In this document: piece after piece, positions 28,234 through 36,998 of the stretch | How positions within the stretch are numbered: the first letter of the stretch is position 1 | Layout of the letters: every line of letters starts with the position of its first letter | DNA from: Lamprobacter modestohalophilus | GTDB lineage: Bacteria; Pseudomonadota; Gammaproteobacteria; Chromatiales; Chromatiaceae | Reading direction: 5' to 3' | Length of the DNA stretch: 64,000 nucleotides | Assembly: GCF_016583905.1 (NCBI RefSeq) | Contig: NZ_NRRY01000021.1 | Location: forward strand, 1 to 64,000 | Notes under the pieces: model-generated | What the model was told of the DNA's origin: nothing | Databases searched by the model: none | Seen by the model: the letters and a program-made list of their open reading frames with translations, nothing else | Translations under genes and position numbers: made by a program

Positions 28234-29151
28234 TTACTCGAGCAGATGTGGATCGATGCCGAGTTGCCGTAAGCGCTCGGCTAGCCGCTCTGCCCGCGCG
28301 GCTTCTTGATCGGCTCGCCGGGCCTCTTTCTTTGCCCGCAGGGCCTCTTGATCTGCCCGCTGAGCCTCTTGATCTGCGCGCTGAAGCGCGGCGGCCTTGT
28401 CCGCCTGTGCCCGGCTGAATTCCGGTAGGACATAGTCTTGGTAGACGGGGTCGGCCAGCAGCGCTTCCAGGGACGGTTGTCGGACCAGGTCGCGCTGGCG
28501 CCACTGCAATCCTGGCAGCGCCACGGACGCCATCACCCCGTCCTGATCGGGCAACAACGGTTGGTAGCGGCCTTGCGGATCACGACGAAAAAAGGCGCAG
28601 TCGTCGAGGTTTCCCGCCAGAATGTAGTATTCCTCGACCCCCACTTGGGCGTATTCCCGGTACTTGATCACCTGATCGCGCGCCTTTTGTTCGGGATCGC
28701 TGTCGGAGAGGGCCTCCAGGCACAGGTCGAAGACCCCCTGATAGCGCCGGTCGGTCGGCTGCAACTGGTGCGGATTGTCTGTCAGGATGACGGCCGTATC
28801 TGGGCGGCGAATACTGCGCCTGCTCGCCCCATGCGCCGTGAGGGAGAGCGTAAATCCCAGCTCTTGGTTGACCAGTTGCCCACCCTGATGGCTGTCGAGA
28901 AAGTAGCGGATGAGCCCAGTGAACCATTGAAACACGAGAATCGTTGCCCAGTCGGACACGCCTTTGGCCTCCAGTCGTCCGTTATGCCATTCATAGGTCA
29001 CATCTGGCCAATCGGCATAAAACCGCCAATACGCAGTCTCGCTTACCAGCATCCCATCGTAGGGTTCCTGCACAGCGTTTTCGTCCATCCGCTCGGTGGG
29101 TGCGGGGCGCCTGGCTGTTGGTGTGGTCAGGTCGGGTAAGACGTGGGGCAT
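28234..29151 (-). CDS. Uma2-family (DUF820) PD-(D/E)XK nuclease-like protein
   Basis: 305 residues from the ATG at 29151, preceded by GAGGTG. The Uma2 fold is recognisable from the RRPDTAVIL strand (catalytic Asp), the LCLEALSDSD strand (Glu) and KYREYAQVGVEEYYIL (Lys then Glu). Function in cells is unproven; the family is expanded in cyanobacteria and in purple sulfur bacteria. The C terminus (~240-300) is a charged coiled coil of heptads such as RADQEAQ, encoded by a 21-bp tandem repeat. It ends 1 bp before the GTG alternative start of relA, on the same strand. Confidence 0.82.
   Translation of the reverse strand: MPHVLPDLTTPTARRPAPTERMDENAVQEPYDGMLVSETAYWRFYADWPDVTYEWHNGRLEAKGVSDWATILVFQWFTGLIRYFLDSHQGGQLVNQELGFTLSLTAHGASRRSIRRPDTAVILTDNPHQLQPTDRRYQGVFDLCLEALSDSDPEQKARDQVIKYREYAQVGVEEYYILAGNLDDCAFFRRDPQGRYQPLLPDQDGVMASVALPGLQWRQRDLVRQPSLEALLADPVYQDYVLPEFSRAQADKAAALQRADQEAQRADQEALRAKKEARRADQEAARAERLAERLRQLGIDPHLLE
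28283..28402 (-). repeat. 21-bp tandem repeat coding a heptad coiled coil
   Basis: Five to six units resembling GCCTCTTGATCTGCCCGCTG plus one base encode the heptads RADQEAQ, RADQEAL, RAKKEAR, RADQEAA and RAERLAE at the end of the Uma2 protein. One repeat equals one coiled-coil heptad, so copy-number change would lengthen or shorten the coil by whole turns. Confidence 0.75.
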
Positions 29152-29223
29152 CGTCAAACACCTCATGCAAATTGACTGATGTTCAGGCTGCGCTCTAGCG
29201 GGTGAATGCCTGATGCAGGTCGG

Positions 29224-30612
29224 TTACCCGCTGAGTAAATGCGACACAAGCCCATCGGCGAGCTTGGGCTCGAACCAGGTGGACTTGGGCGGCATCAGGG
29301 CGTCGGCGTCGGCTACCGCTAGTAGGTCCTCCATCCGCGTTGCGGGTAGCGAGAAGGCCACCGCCATCTCGCCACTGTCGACGCGTGCGCTGAGCCCCTC
29401 GAGTCCGCGGATGCCGCCGACGAAGTCGATCCGTTCATCGCGGCGTGGATCGGTGATACCGAGCACCGGCTCGATCAGCTGATCGTGCAGCAGACTCACA
29501 TCGAGTCGACCGATCGGGTCTGTGGCCGGGATACGCTCAGGCGACAGACTCAGCCGATACCAGCGTCCTGCTAAATAGAGTCCGACCTCTCCGCGCTCGG
29601 TGGGTGCCACCGGCTGCGTGTTCGGCTCGAGGCGATAGGACTTGGCGATACGGTCGAGGAATTGGGCGGGCTCGAGGCCGTTGAGGTCTCGCACCACACG
29701 GTTGTAGGGCAGGATGCGGAGCTGATTATGCGGGAACAGCACGGCGAGGAAGTGATCGCTCGGCTGCGGCTGCGACTTAGTTTCGCCGTCTGTGGTTGTG
29801 GTTGTGGTTGCCGTTGTCCTGGCGGTTGAGGGCGCGTCTGTCGTTGCAGTTGCGTGTGTTGATGCCTGTGTCGTTGCGGTTGTCTGTTTGGCTGCGGTTG
29901 CGTTCGCGTTTGGCGTTGCCTTTGCGGTCGTACTCTGCTGCCGTGCTTCAGCGACGCGCGCGGCGGCTGCGGCGCGGTGATGACCATCAGCGATGTAGAG
30001 TCGATCGACTGCGGCGAAGGCCTGGTTGAAGGCGCCGATCTCATCGCCGGCATCGATTGACCAGAGCTGATGGCGCACGCCGTCCGCAGCGCGGATGTCG
30101 ATGGCCGACGGACCTTGGCAGATCGCTTGCAGCCGGTCGTCGATCGCCGACGCAGCACGATAGGCGAGGAACACCGGGCCAGTTTGGGCATTGAGCGCGC
30201 TGATCTGGCGCACGCGGTCCTGCTCCTTCGCCGGGCGGGTCAGCTCATGTCGGCGGATCTGGCCCTCGAGATAGGCCGCTACCGAGGCGGCGGCGACCAG
30301 GCCGGTCTGTTGATGCTCGCCAAGGCTGAGGCGATAGGCGTAGTAGCGCGGTGTCGGATCTTGCTGCAGGGTGCCATCCGCGCGCAGCCGCTCTAGGTTC
30401 TCGCGCGCCTTCGCGTAAACCGCCTCCGAATAGGGATCGGTGCCTTCTGGCAGGTCGACCTCGGCGCGGGAGATGTGCAGGAAGCTCAGCGGCCGATCCT
30501 GCACCATCGCGCGTGCCTCGGCGGTGCTCATTACATCGTAGGGGGGCGCGGCCACCTCGGCGGCGAGCTCGGCACGCGGTCGGAGACCAGCAAAGGGTGC
30601 AATCAGGCTCAT
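29224..30612 (-). CDS. DUF1015 protein with Thr/Ala-rich insert
   Basis: 462 residues from the ATG at 30612. The family pattern is clear: IAPFAGLRP near the start, PPYDVMS, and IADGHHRAAAA in the middle. The family has no proven reaction; the DGHHR motif suggests a ParB-like or kinase-like nucleotide site. Just after that motif an insert of ~55 residues of Thr, Ala, Gln and Lys interrupts the domain; it derives from GTTGTG-type hexamer repeats (29780-29935). The conserved fold resumes at DHFLAVLFPHNQLRILPYNR. Confidence 0.85.
   Translation of the reverse strand: MSLIAPFAGLRPRAELAAEVAAPPYDVMSTAEARAMVQDRPLSFLHISRAEVDLPEGTDPYSEAVYAKARENLERLRADGTLQQDPTPRYYAYRLSLGEHQQTGLVAAASVAAYLEGQIRRHELTRPAKEQDRVRQISALNAQTGPVFLAYRAASAIDDRLQAICQGPSAIDIRAADGVRHQLWSIDAGDEIGAFNQAFAAVDRLYIADGHHRAAAAARVAEARQQSTTAKATPNANATAAKQTTATTQASTHATATTDAPSTARTTATTTTTTDGETKSQPQPSDHFLAVLFPHNQLRILPYNRVVRDLNGLEPAQFLDRIAKSYRLEPNTQPVAPTERGEVGLYLAGRWYRLSLSPERIPATDPIGRLDVSLLHDQLIEPVLGITDPRRDERIDFVGGIRGLEGLSARVDSGEMAVAFSLPATRMEDLLAVADADALMPPKSTWFEPKLADGLVSHLLSG
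29780..29935 (-). repeat. Hexamer-rich insert in the DUF1015 gene
   Basis: Runs of GTTGTG/GTTGCG-type units encode (Thr/Ala)-rich sequence on the minus strand. Strand composition differs sharply from the flanking gene (T and G on plus). It keeps the frame. Confidence 0.65.
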
Positions 30613-30663
30613 TGGCAATCCAGTCTGGCTTATTGGCGCTATCGCTTCAGGGCGGTGGCGGCT

Positions 30664-31698
30664 TCAGCGTGGTGGCGGTGCGTAAAGGAGACCGCCTTGG
30701 GTCCAGAGCGCATTCAGGCCGCGCTTGATGTTGAGCCCAGAGGCCTTGCCTAGGTTGCGCTCAAACAGTTCCGCATAGTTGCCGACCGCAAGGATCACCC
30801 GATAGCCCCATTCTGGCTCGATGCCAAGCACCTCGGCGCTCTCGCCGTCGAGATCGAGCAGGGTGCGCACGGCATCCGTCTGCGCGCGCGCCTTGGCGGT
30901 GGCGACATTATCCGAGCTGATGCCCATCTCCTCGGCGTTGACCAGCGTGTAGAGCGTCCAGCGCACCAGATCCAGCATCCGGGTCTCGCCCTTGACCACT
31001 GCGGGCGAGAGCGGATCGCGCGAGATCACTTCGGGCAAGATGCGCTGGCTCTCGGGCTGCTCGAGCCGGGCTCGCAGCGCGTAGAGCTGCGAGCGGTCGC
31101 CGGTCAAGGTCGTGCACTCGCCCTCGAGGTAGGCCTTGGTCGCGCCCTTGAGGTCCGGATACTGCTTCAGCTCCATCGGCATCTGGTGGCGTTGGAAGTA
31201 GCGTTTGGCGCTGTCGATACTGGTGGTGTCGGCAATGGCGCAGATCTGGGAGCCGCCAAGCTCGAGCGTGCTCAGGGTGTTGGTCGAGCGCGGCACCATG
31301 AAGCCTTGGCCGTCGTAGTAGAGGATGGCGGCGAAGCTGACGCCCTGGGTGAGGTCGCGCGCCTGATTCCAAGTCGTGTTGCGGGCGAGCAGATCGATCT
31401 TGCCGTCACGCAGCGCATCGAAGCGCTCGGCCGTGGTCAGTGGGATCAGCTTGACCTTGTCGGCTGAGCCCAGTGCCGCGGCGGCGACGGCGCGGCAGAG
31501 GTCGACGTCGATGCCGCTCCAGTCGCCGTCGTCATCCCGATAGGAGAGGCCGGGGATCTCGCCATTGACGCCACAGCGCAGCAGCCCGCGCTCGCGGACC
31601 TCATCCAGTTGGTCGGCGGCCGCTGCCAGCGGCATCAGCAGCAGTGCGAGGAGCAGCGCCAGCAAGCGCCCGAGGGGCCGGTAGGTTGCGAGTTGCAT
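30664..31698 (-). CDS. General amino-acid ABC transporter substrate-binding protein
   Basis: 344 residues with a signal peptide (LLALLLALLLMPLAAAADQ) and a family-3 binding-protein fold. VRERGLLRCGVNGEIPGLSYRD, GDWSGIDVDLCRAVAAA and the long C-terminal region resemble AapJ/BztA binding proteins. No permease or ATPase genes follow in the window, so it is an orphan receptor here. It lies 51 bp upstream of the DUF1015 gene on the same strand. Confidence 0.86.
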   Translation of the reverse strand: MQLATYRPLGRLLALLLALLLMPLAAAADQLDEVRERGLLRCGVNGEIPGLSYRDDDGDWSGIDVDLCRAVAAAALGSADKVKLIPLTTAERFDALRDGKIDLLARNTTWNQARDLTQGVSFAAILYYDGQGFMVPRSTNTLSTLELGGSQICAIADTTSIDSAKRYFQRHQMPMELKQYPDLKGATKAYLEGECTTLTGDRSQLYALRARLEQPESQRILPEVISRDPLSPAVVKGETRMLDLVRWTLYTLVNAEEMGISSDNVATAKARAQTDAVRTLLDLDGESAEVLGIEPEWGYRVILAVGNYAELFERNLGKASGLNIKRGLNALWTQGGLLYAPPPR

Positions 31699-31815
31699 CG
31701 ATCGAATCCTATTCCTAAAAACCTAAAAAATGGCTGGCAGAGGTTTCTCGGCACTGCGCTACGCTCTCCGTTGATCGCGCCCGGGCGGGCGAGCAACTGG
31801 AGTCTCAGTCAGTGC

Positions 31816-32154
31816 TCACCAGGACAGCAAGGCCCACTGCGGCACTTGCAGGTCGAAGCCGGGTCGTCCGCGATTCCATTCCATATCGCCGGAGCCGTCG
31901 GTATCCACCAGATAGTAAGGGGCGCCGGCCGCGGGGGTGATGCGCACCATGTAGACGTTATTATTGACGCTGAACTCTTCGACGGTGCGGTTCTGATAAT
32001 CGCGAACGCGCACCTGAGGCGCGATATCGGCCTCGGTGACACGCAGATCGAGCTCGCTCAGCGATGGCTGCGGCCAAGCGGTCGTTGCCAAGGTCGCGAC
32101 GCAGCCGCCAAGCAGACCGATGGCATAGGGGCGGCAGGACCTGAGTTGGCGCAT
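31816..32154 (-). CDS. DUF2782 secreted protein
   Basis: 112 residues with an N-terminal hydrophobic leader (IGLLGGCVATLATTAWPQ) and a small beta domain that fits DUF2782 (VRDYQNRTVEEFSVNNNVYMVRITP and YYLVDTDGSGDMEW). Function unknown; the family is periplasmic in gammaproteobacteria. It is followed leftward by the amino-acid binding protein after 117 bp and preceded by a heptamer tandem repeat. Confidence 0.8.
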   Translation of the reverse strand: MRQLRSCRPYAIGLLGGCVATLATTAWPQPSLSELDLRVTEADIAPQVRVRDYQNRTVEEFSVNNNVYMVRITPAAGAPYYLVDTDGSGDMEWNRGRPGFDLQVPQWALLSW

Positions 32155-32209
32155 GGGGTTTCCCGGCAGTCAAAGTAAGCAGAGATGATAGCAGGAACGC
32201 TAAGCTGCT

Positions 32210-32279
32210 CGTTGCTCGTTGCTCGTTGCTCGTTGCTCGTTGCTCGTTGCTCGTTGCTCGTTGCTCGCTGGTTGCTCAT
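32210..32279. repeat. 7-bp tandem repeat (9 perfect units plus a degenerate one)
   Basis: CTCGTTG is repeated nine times without error (32210-32272), followed by CTCGCTG. It fills the spacer between the DUF2782 gene and the ABC permease stop. The unit is not a multiple of three, in keeping with a non-coding location; reading frames through it (ATSNEQR repeats) are artefacts. Confidence 0.9.
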
Positions 32280-32300
32280 CCTGATCGCTGTTCATTGCGT

Positions 32301-35060
32301 TCAGCCAGACTGGCGCAGCGCGGCCAAGGGCGGGCGCACCAACAGCCCATAAGTCCCCAGAGTACCAGCAGCGCCGACGAGCAGACCGCTGCCGAGCACA
32401 CCCCCGATCCACAGCCAAGGATTAAAGGCGAACGGCAGCCCGAACAACTCGCGCGCCAGCACCCAGCCGGTCAGCTCGGCGAACAGTGAGGCGATCAGCC
32501 CGGCCAGCAGGCCAGCGGTGGTCAGCTCGACGGCGAGCGCCAACAGCAGCTGGCGGCGCTGTGCCCCGAGCGCGCGCAGCACGCCATGCTCGGCGCGCCG
32601 CACGGCCAGGCTGGCCTGAATGCCGGCGTACATCACCAGCAGGCCCGCGACCAGGGTGAATAGGAAGACGAATTCGACCGCTTGAATCCCTTGTCGAATG
32701 ATCCCCTGCACCTGGTCGAGCAGGGTGCCGACATCGATCAGTGTCACGCTGGGGAAGGCCTGCATCAGCTCGCTGACCAACGCTTCCTCGCCATCGGGCA
32801 AGTAGAAACTGGTGACATAGGTCGCTGGTTCCGCCGCGAGCAGCGAGGGTGGGGCGATGACGAAGAAGTTGACGTTGAAGCTGTCCCACTGCACCTGGCG
32901 CAGGCTGGTCACCGGCGCCTCTAGCTCGCGTCCGGCGACCCAGAAACGCAGCGTCTCGCCCAGCTCGATGCCAAGCGTCTCGGCGATGCCTTCCTCGACC
33001 GAGAACTGCCCCGGCGCCTCGGCATCGGCCCACCAGTGCCCGGCGACGATCTCGTTATCGTCCTGCATCTGTACCGCGAAGCTGAGATTGAACTCGCGCT
33101 CGGCGAGTCGCTGCGCGCGTGGCTCCTCAAAGTCTTCGTCTGGCTTTACGGCCTCACCGTCGATGGCCTGCAGACGGCCGCGCACCATCGGGTAGATGCC
33201 AGAGGATTCCAGACCCTGCTGGCGCAGGAAGGCGGCGAGGGCATCGACCTCGTTGGGCTGGATATTGATCAAGAAGCGGTTCGGCGCGCCCTCGGGCAGG
33301 GTCTCTTGCCAACTGCGCAGCAGATCGAGGCGTACCACCGCGAGCAGCAGCAGCGCCAGGATACCCAGCCCCAGACCGACGATGCTGAGCACGGACGCAG
33401 TGGGTCGGCGCGACAGCCCCGCCAACCCGAGCCGCCAGACCCCGCGTGCATGATTGGTGGCGCGACCAGCGAGCCAGACCAGCAGGCCCGCGACCAGGCC
33501 GAGCACCAGCACGGCCGCCGTCACCCCGCCGAGCAGCTTGCCGGCGAGCGCCGGATCGCCGGCCTGCCACAGGATCAACAGGGCCAGTGCACCCAGCGCG
33601 GCGGCGGCACTCACCGCGACCGAGGCCCGCGGCGGACCCAGATCGCGCCGCAACACCCGCAGCGGCGGCACATCGGCGAGCTGGAGCAGTGGCGGCAGGC
33701 CAAAGCCGGCCAGCGCGACCAGGCCGGTGCCCAGCCCGACCCAAGCCGGCGCGCTGCCGGCGGCCGGCAATTCGCCGGGGAACCAGTCTGCGAGCAACGC
33801 CGCCAACCCAAACTGCGCCAGCCAGCCGAGCGCGACAGCAACGACGCCCGCCACCAGGCCGAAGAACAGCAGGCGCAGCGCGAACACTCGCGTCAGCAGA
33901 TGTCGTGGCGCGCCGAGACAGCGCATCACCGCGACGGCGTCGGTCTGGCGCTCGACCAGCCGCCGGCTGGCCAACGCCATCGCCGCGCCGGCGACCAGTA
34001 GCGTCGTCAGCGCGGCCAGATGCAGGAAGCGGCTGGCGCGGTCGACCGCGGATTCAAACTCCGGGCGGGCGTTACGCGCATCGATCAGCTCCGCATCCGG
34101 TGGCAGTCGTGTCGCCACCCAATCGCGATAGGCGGCCACGGCGTCCGATTCACCGGCGATCAGCAGCCGATGGCTGACACGGCTCGCCTCGTTGACCAGC
34201 CCGGTCGTCTCGACATCGGTCAGCGCCATCATTACGCGCGGCGCGATCTGGAAGAAATTACCGCCACGGTCTGGCTCGTAGGCGATCACGGCGCTGATCG
34301 GCAGCTCGCGCTCGCCCAAGGTCAGCAGGCTTCCGGTCTGCTTGCCAAGCACATGCAGCAGGCGCGGCTCGACCCAGACCTCGCCGGACGCGGGGCCGGT
34401 CGCGACTGGAATCTCGGCTGGGCCTGAGACCGCGGCTGCGGCTGCGGTCGCAACTGAGGTTGACGATGATGACGAGTTAGTCGGAGCGGGTGGAGCCGAA
34501 GTCGTGCGCTCAGTTGGGCTTGAGGCCTCAGTCGCGCCCTCGGGCGATGTCTCCCGGAGGCTGCCGCCTGCTAGCGTCGTTGCGGGGGTTGTGATGTCTT
34601 CGTTGACGACGCGATTCGATGCGTCAAGGCCGCTCAAGCGATGCTTGATCCGCAGTTCGCCGCGTAGCGGGTAACCCTCATCAACAGCCTTGACCTGCAC
34701 CAGCTGGCTGGTCTCACCGGCGAAGACGACACTGCGGAAGGTCAGGGTGCGCGCCAGCTTCAGCCCGCGATCCTCAGCCGCATCGGCAAGCGAGGCCGGG
34801 ATAGGTCCAGTCGCGTCGATTGCCAGATCAGCAGCGAGCAGCTCGCCGCCTTGACGCTGCATCGCCGTCTCGATGCGATCGGTGAAGAAACCGACGGCGG
34901 TGATCGCAGCGACGGTCAAGATCAGCGCGGCGGCGAGCAGATACAGCTCACCGCTGCGCCAGTCGCGACGCAGCAGTCGCACGGCAAGCCGCCAGGCGGC
35001 GATCGGGCTCGGCGCCGCCCCCACCAACTGGGCATGTTCGTTTCGTGACTCGCTGCTCAT
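32301..35060 (-). CDS. FtsX-family ABC exporter permease (YbbP-like)
   Basis: 919 residues. An N-terminal helix (~35-60), a large periplasmic domain, a first FtsX domain with three to four helices (~340-500), a second periplasmic domain and a C-terminal FtsX domain (~780-910). It overlaps the ATPase gene by 4 bp (ATGA), so both form one transporter of the LolCDE/YbbAP type. The YbbAP pair is often beside tesA, as here, which supports this assignment. Residues ~170-220 are a Ser/Thr/Ala-rich low-complexity insert (SSSSSTSVATAAAAAVSG) in the first periplasmic domain. Confidence 0.88.
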   Translation of the reverse strand: MSSESRNEHAQLVGAAPSPIAAWRLAVRLLRRDWRSGELYLLAAALILTVAAITAVGFFTDRIETAMQRQGGELLAADLAIDATGPIPASLADAAEDRGLKLARTLTFRSVVFAGETSQLVQVKAVDEGYPLRGELRIKHRLSGLDASNRVVNEDITTPATTLAGGSLRETSPEGATEASSPTERTTSAPPAPTNSSSSSTSVATAAAAAVSGPAEIPVATGPASGEVWVEPRLLHVLGKQTGSLLTLGERELPISAVIAYEPDRGGNFFQIAPRVMMALTDVETTGLVNEASRVSHRLLIAGESDAVAAYRDWVATRLPPDAELIDARNARPEFESAVDRASRFLHLAALTTLLVAGAAMALASRRLVERQTDAVAVMRCLGAPRHLLTRVFALRLLFFGLVAGVVAVALGWLAQFGLAALLADWFPGELPAAGSAPAWVGLGTGLVALAGFGLPPLLQLADVPPLRVLRRDLGPPRASVAVSAAAALGALALLILWQAGDPALAGKLLGGVTAAVLVLGLVAGLLVWLAGRATNHARGVWRLGLAGLSRRPTASVLSIVGLGLGILALLLLAVVRLDLLRSWQETLPEGAPNRFLINIQPNEVDALAAFLRQQGLESSGIYPMVRGRLQAIDGEAVKPDEDFEEPRAQRLAEREFNLSFAVQMQDDNEIVAGHWWADAEAPGQFSVEEGIAETLGIELGETLRFWVAGRELEAPVTSLRQVQWDSFNVNFFVIAPPSLLAAEPATYVTSFYLPDGEEALVSELMQAFPSVTLIDVGTLLDQVQGIIRQGIQAVEFVFLFTLVAGLLVMYAGIQASLAVRRAEHGVLRALGAQRRQLLLALAVELTTAGLLAGLIASLFAELTGWVLARELFGLPFAFNPWLWIGGVLGSGLLVGAAGTLGTYGLLVRPPLAALRQSG

Positions 35061-35971
35061 GCGGTCACCTCGAGACGTCCTCCGCTCATGCTGAGCCGGC
35101 GGTCGCAGCGGCGGGCCAGGGCTGGGTCGTGGGTGACCAGCACCAGCGCCGCGCCGGCGTCCTCGCGCAGCCCGAACAGCAGATCGATGATGCGCGCGCC
35201 GGTGGCCTCGTCCAGATTGCCGGTGGGCTCATCGGCGAACAGCACCTCGGGGCCGGGCGCAAAGGCACGGGCGATCGCCACCCGCTGCTGCTCGCCGCCG
35301 GAGAGCTGGCGCGGATAATGGCCGTGTCGCTCGCTCAGCCCCACGCGCTCGAGTGCGGCCTCGGCAGTCCGCTTGGCCGAGCCGGCGTTGAGGCCGCTGG
35401 CGAGCTCCAATGGCAGCAACACGTTTTCAAGCGCGGTCAAGGTCGGGATCAGCTGGAAGCTCTGAAACACGAAGCCGACCCGGCCGGCACGCAAGGCGGC
35501 ACGGGCGTCCTCGTCGAGTGGCTCGAGTGGGCTGCCGCAAAGCTCAACCAAGCCGCTGCTGGCGCGGTCTAATCCGGCGAGTAGCCCAAGCAGGGTCGAC
35601 TTGCCGCTGCCGGAGGCACCGATGATCGCCACCGCCTCTCCTGGCGCGACATCGAGATCGACCGCGTTGAGGATATCGAGCGGGCCGGTTGGGCCGATGA
35701 CCTGCTTGGCTAGGCCTCTTGCGCGACAGATCGGGCTGTCAGAGGTGCTAAGTGCGCTGCCGGGGCCGCGATCAAGGCCATTGCTTGAGGTGGAGGCGTT
35801 TTTCGGGCCAGTTTTTGAAGCCGGGTGAGACTGAGGGGGCGCTTCTGTTGCCGGCGGCGTCTGGGCTGTCGGCTCGGCTGAGGCCGCAATGCTTGGCTTA
35901 GCTGGCGCTGGGTCGGTACCCTTGCCCGCGTTGACCTTGCGATTTTCGGTATTCGGAGCCTGATCCAACAT
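35057..35971 (-). CDS. ybbA: LolD/YbbA-type ABC transporter ATPase
   Basis: ATPase of the exporter encoded just downstream. Walker A GASGSGKST, Q-loop FVFQSFQLIP, signature LSGGEQQRVAIARA, Walker B EVLFADEPTGNLD and the H-loop THDP are all present. A low-complexity Ala/Pro/Ser/Thr N-terminal extension of ~80 residues precedes the conserved domain. ATG codons at 35971 or 36019 are possible. The 35971 start shares the bases CATG with the divergent tesA start; the 36019 start would place 50 bp of overlap with tesA. No clear ribosome site was found for either. Confidence 0.87.
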   Translation of the reverse strand: MLDQAPNTENRKVNAGKGTDPAPAKPSIAASAEPTAQTPPATEAPPQSHPASKTGPKNASTSSNGLDRGPGSALSTSDSPICRARGLAKQVIGPTGPLDILNAVDLDVAPGEAVAIIGASGSGKSTLLGLLAGLDRASSGLVELCGSPLEPLDEDARAALRAGRVGFVFQSFQLIPTLTALENVLLPLELASGLNAGSAKRTAEAALERVGLSERHGHYPRQLSGGEQQRVAIARAFAPGPEVLFADEPTGNLDEATGARIIDLLFGLREDAGAALVLVTHDPALARRCDRRLSMSGGRLEVTA

Positions 35972-36791
35972 GCTGCGTGTTCTCCTGTCATTACTGTTGC
36001 TGCTGCCCCTCTCGGCCATGACCGAGACATTCCCGAGCGCGCCTGTGGCGGCTCGCGCCTTCGATCAGGGCCAGGTCGATCGCGTTGCCGAGGCGCCAAT
36101 GACCGAGGCCATTGAACTCACCGAGACCAAAGAGTTAGCCAAGTCCAGAGCGACAGCAGAAGCCAAAACGGCAGCTGATACCGCAGGGCCAATCGAGGCT
36201 GCAGAGTCGACCCAAGCCGCCGGACAGACCGTTACGCCGGTGCTGTTAGTGCTCGGCGACAGCCTGAGTGCTGCCTATGGTTTGCCGTTGGACCAGGGCT
36301 GGGTGAATCTGTTGCAGGCGCGAATCGACGAGCGCGCTCTTCCCTATCGAGTCGTCAATGCCGCGATCTCGGGGGATACGATCGCCGGTGGCCTGAGCCG
36401 GCTGCCGGCCTTGCTCGCCGATCATCAGCCGGAGATCGTGCTCATCGAGCTTGGCGCCAACGACGGACTGCGGGGTTTTCCGCCGTCAAAGATCGAAGAC
36501 GATCTGGTGACGCTGGTTGAGCAAGCGCAAGCGGCCGATGCTCAAGTGGTGCTGATTGGTCTACGTCTCCCACCCAACTATGGTCCGGCCTACACCAAGC
36601 GCTTTCAACGACTGTTCGCAAATGCTGCGGAGCGGACGGGGGTCGCTCTGGTTCCTCGCCTGCTTGCTGGCGTCGCCGATGATCTCGCGCTGATGCAAGC
36701 CGATGGTCTGCATCCGACCGCTGAAGCCCAGCCGATGATTCTTGAGACGGTTTGGCCGTTACTCGCTCCATTGCTCATTAGTACTGATTGA
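35970..36791 (+). CDS. tesA: SGNH hydrolase: arylesterase / acyl-CoA thioesterase I (TesA-like)
   Basis: Periplasmic esterase/thioesterase. The 273-residue product has a signal peptide (MLRVLLSLLLLLPLSA), a ~65-residue Ala/Glu/Thr-rich stretch with no family match, then the SGNH domain: VLGDSLSAAYG (Ser nucleophile), the Gly block, LGANDGLRG (Asn) and DGLHPTAEA (Asp-His). Normal TesA has little between signal peptide and domain, so the stretch is an insert. Start codon shares CATG with the divergent ABC ATPase gene; the two genes leave no spacer. Confidence 0.9.
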   Translation: MLRVLLSLLLLLPLSAMTETFPSAPVAARAFDQGQVDRVAEAPMTEAIELTETKELAKSRATAEAKTAADTAGPIEAAESTQAAGQTVTPVLLVLGDSLSAAYGLPLDQGWVNLLQARIDERALPYRVVNAAISGDTIAGGLSRLPALLADHQPEIVLIELGANDGLRGFPPSKIEDDLVTLVEQAQAADAQVVLIGLRLPPNYGPAYTKRFQRLFANAAERTGVALVPRLLAGVADDLALMQADGLHPTAEAQPMILETVWPLLAPLLISTD

Positions 36792-36998
36792 GCATAGGCG
36801 CCGCTGGCTTGCACGAATTTCGTTTGTGCGGGCTCGGCGCTGCCGTCTTCAACCCAATAACACACTCTGCACCGACATCAGCGACGAAGGCGGACGGCTT
36901 GCAAAAGATCGCTTCGACCTTTGGGTTATGTTGAAATCTCAGCGCCCGAACCTTGTGTCGATGGTTCGATACTCCCAGGCGTCGAAGATGCATCCGTC

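Noticed and set aside
32210-32279. Heptamer array considered as a CRISPR or a coding repeat
   Set aside because: No spacers; the units are contiguous 7-mers. The ATSNEQR reading frame is an artefact of the unit length.
33036-34001. 321-residue plus-strand reading frame
   Set aside because: Antisense to the FtsX-type permease, with Gln/Arg-rich shadow composition.
36899-36932. Promoter for the lipoprotein at 36999 (TTGCAA and TATGTT)
   Set aside because: The spacing is 22 bp, too long.
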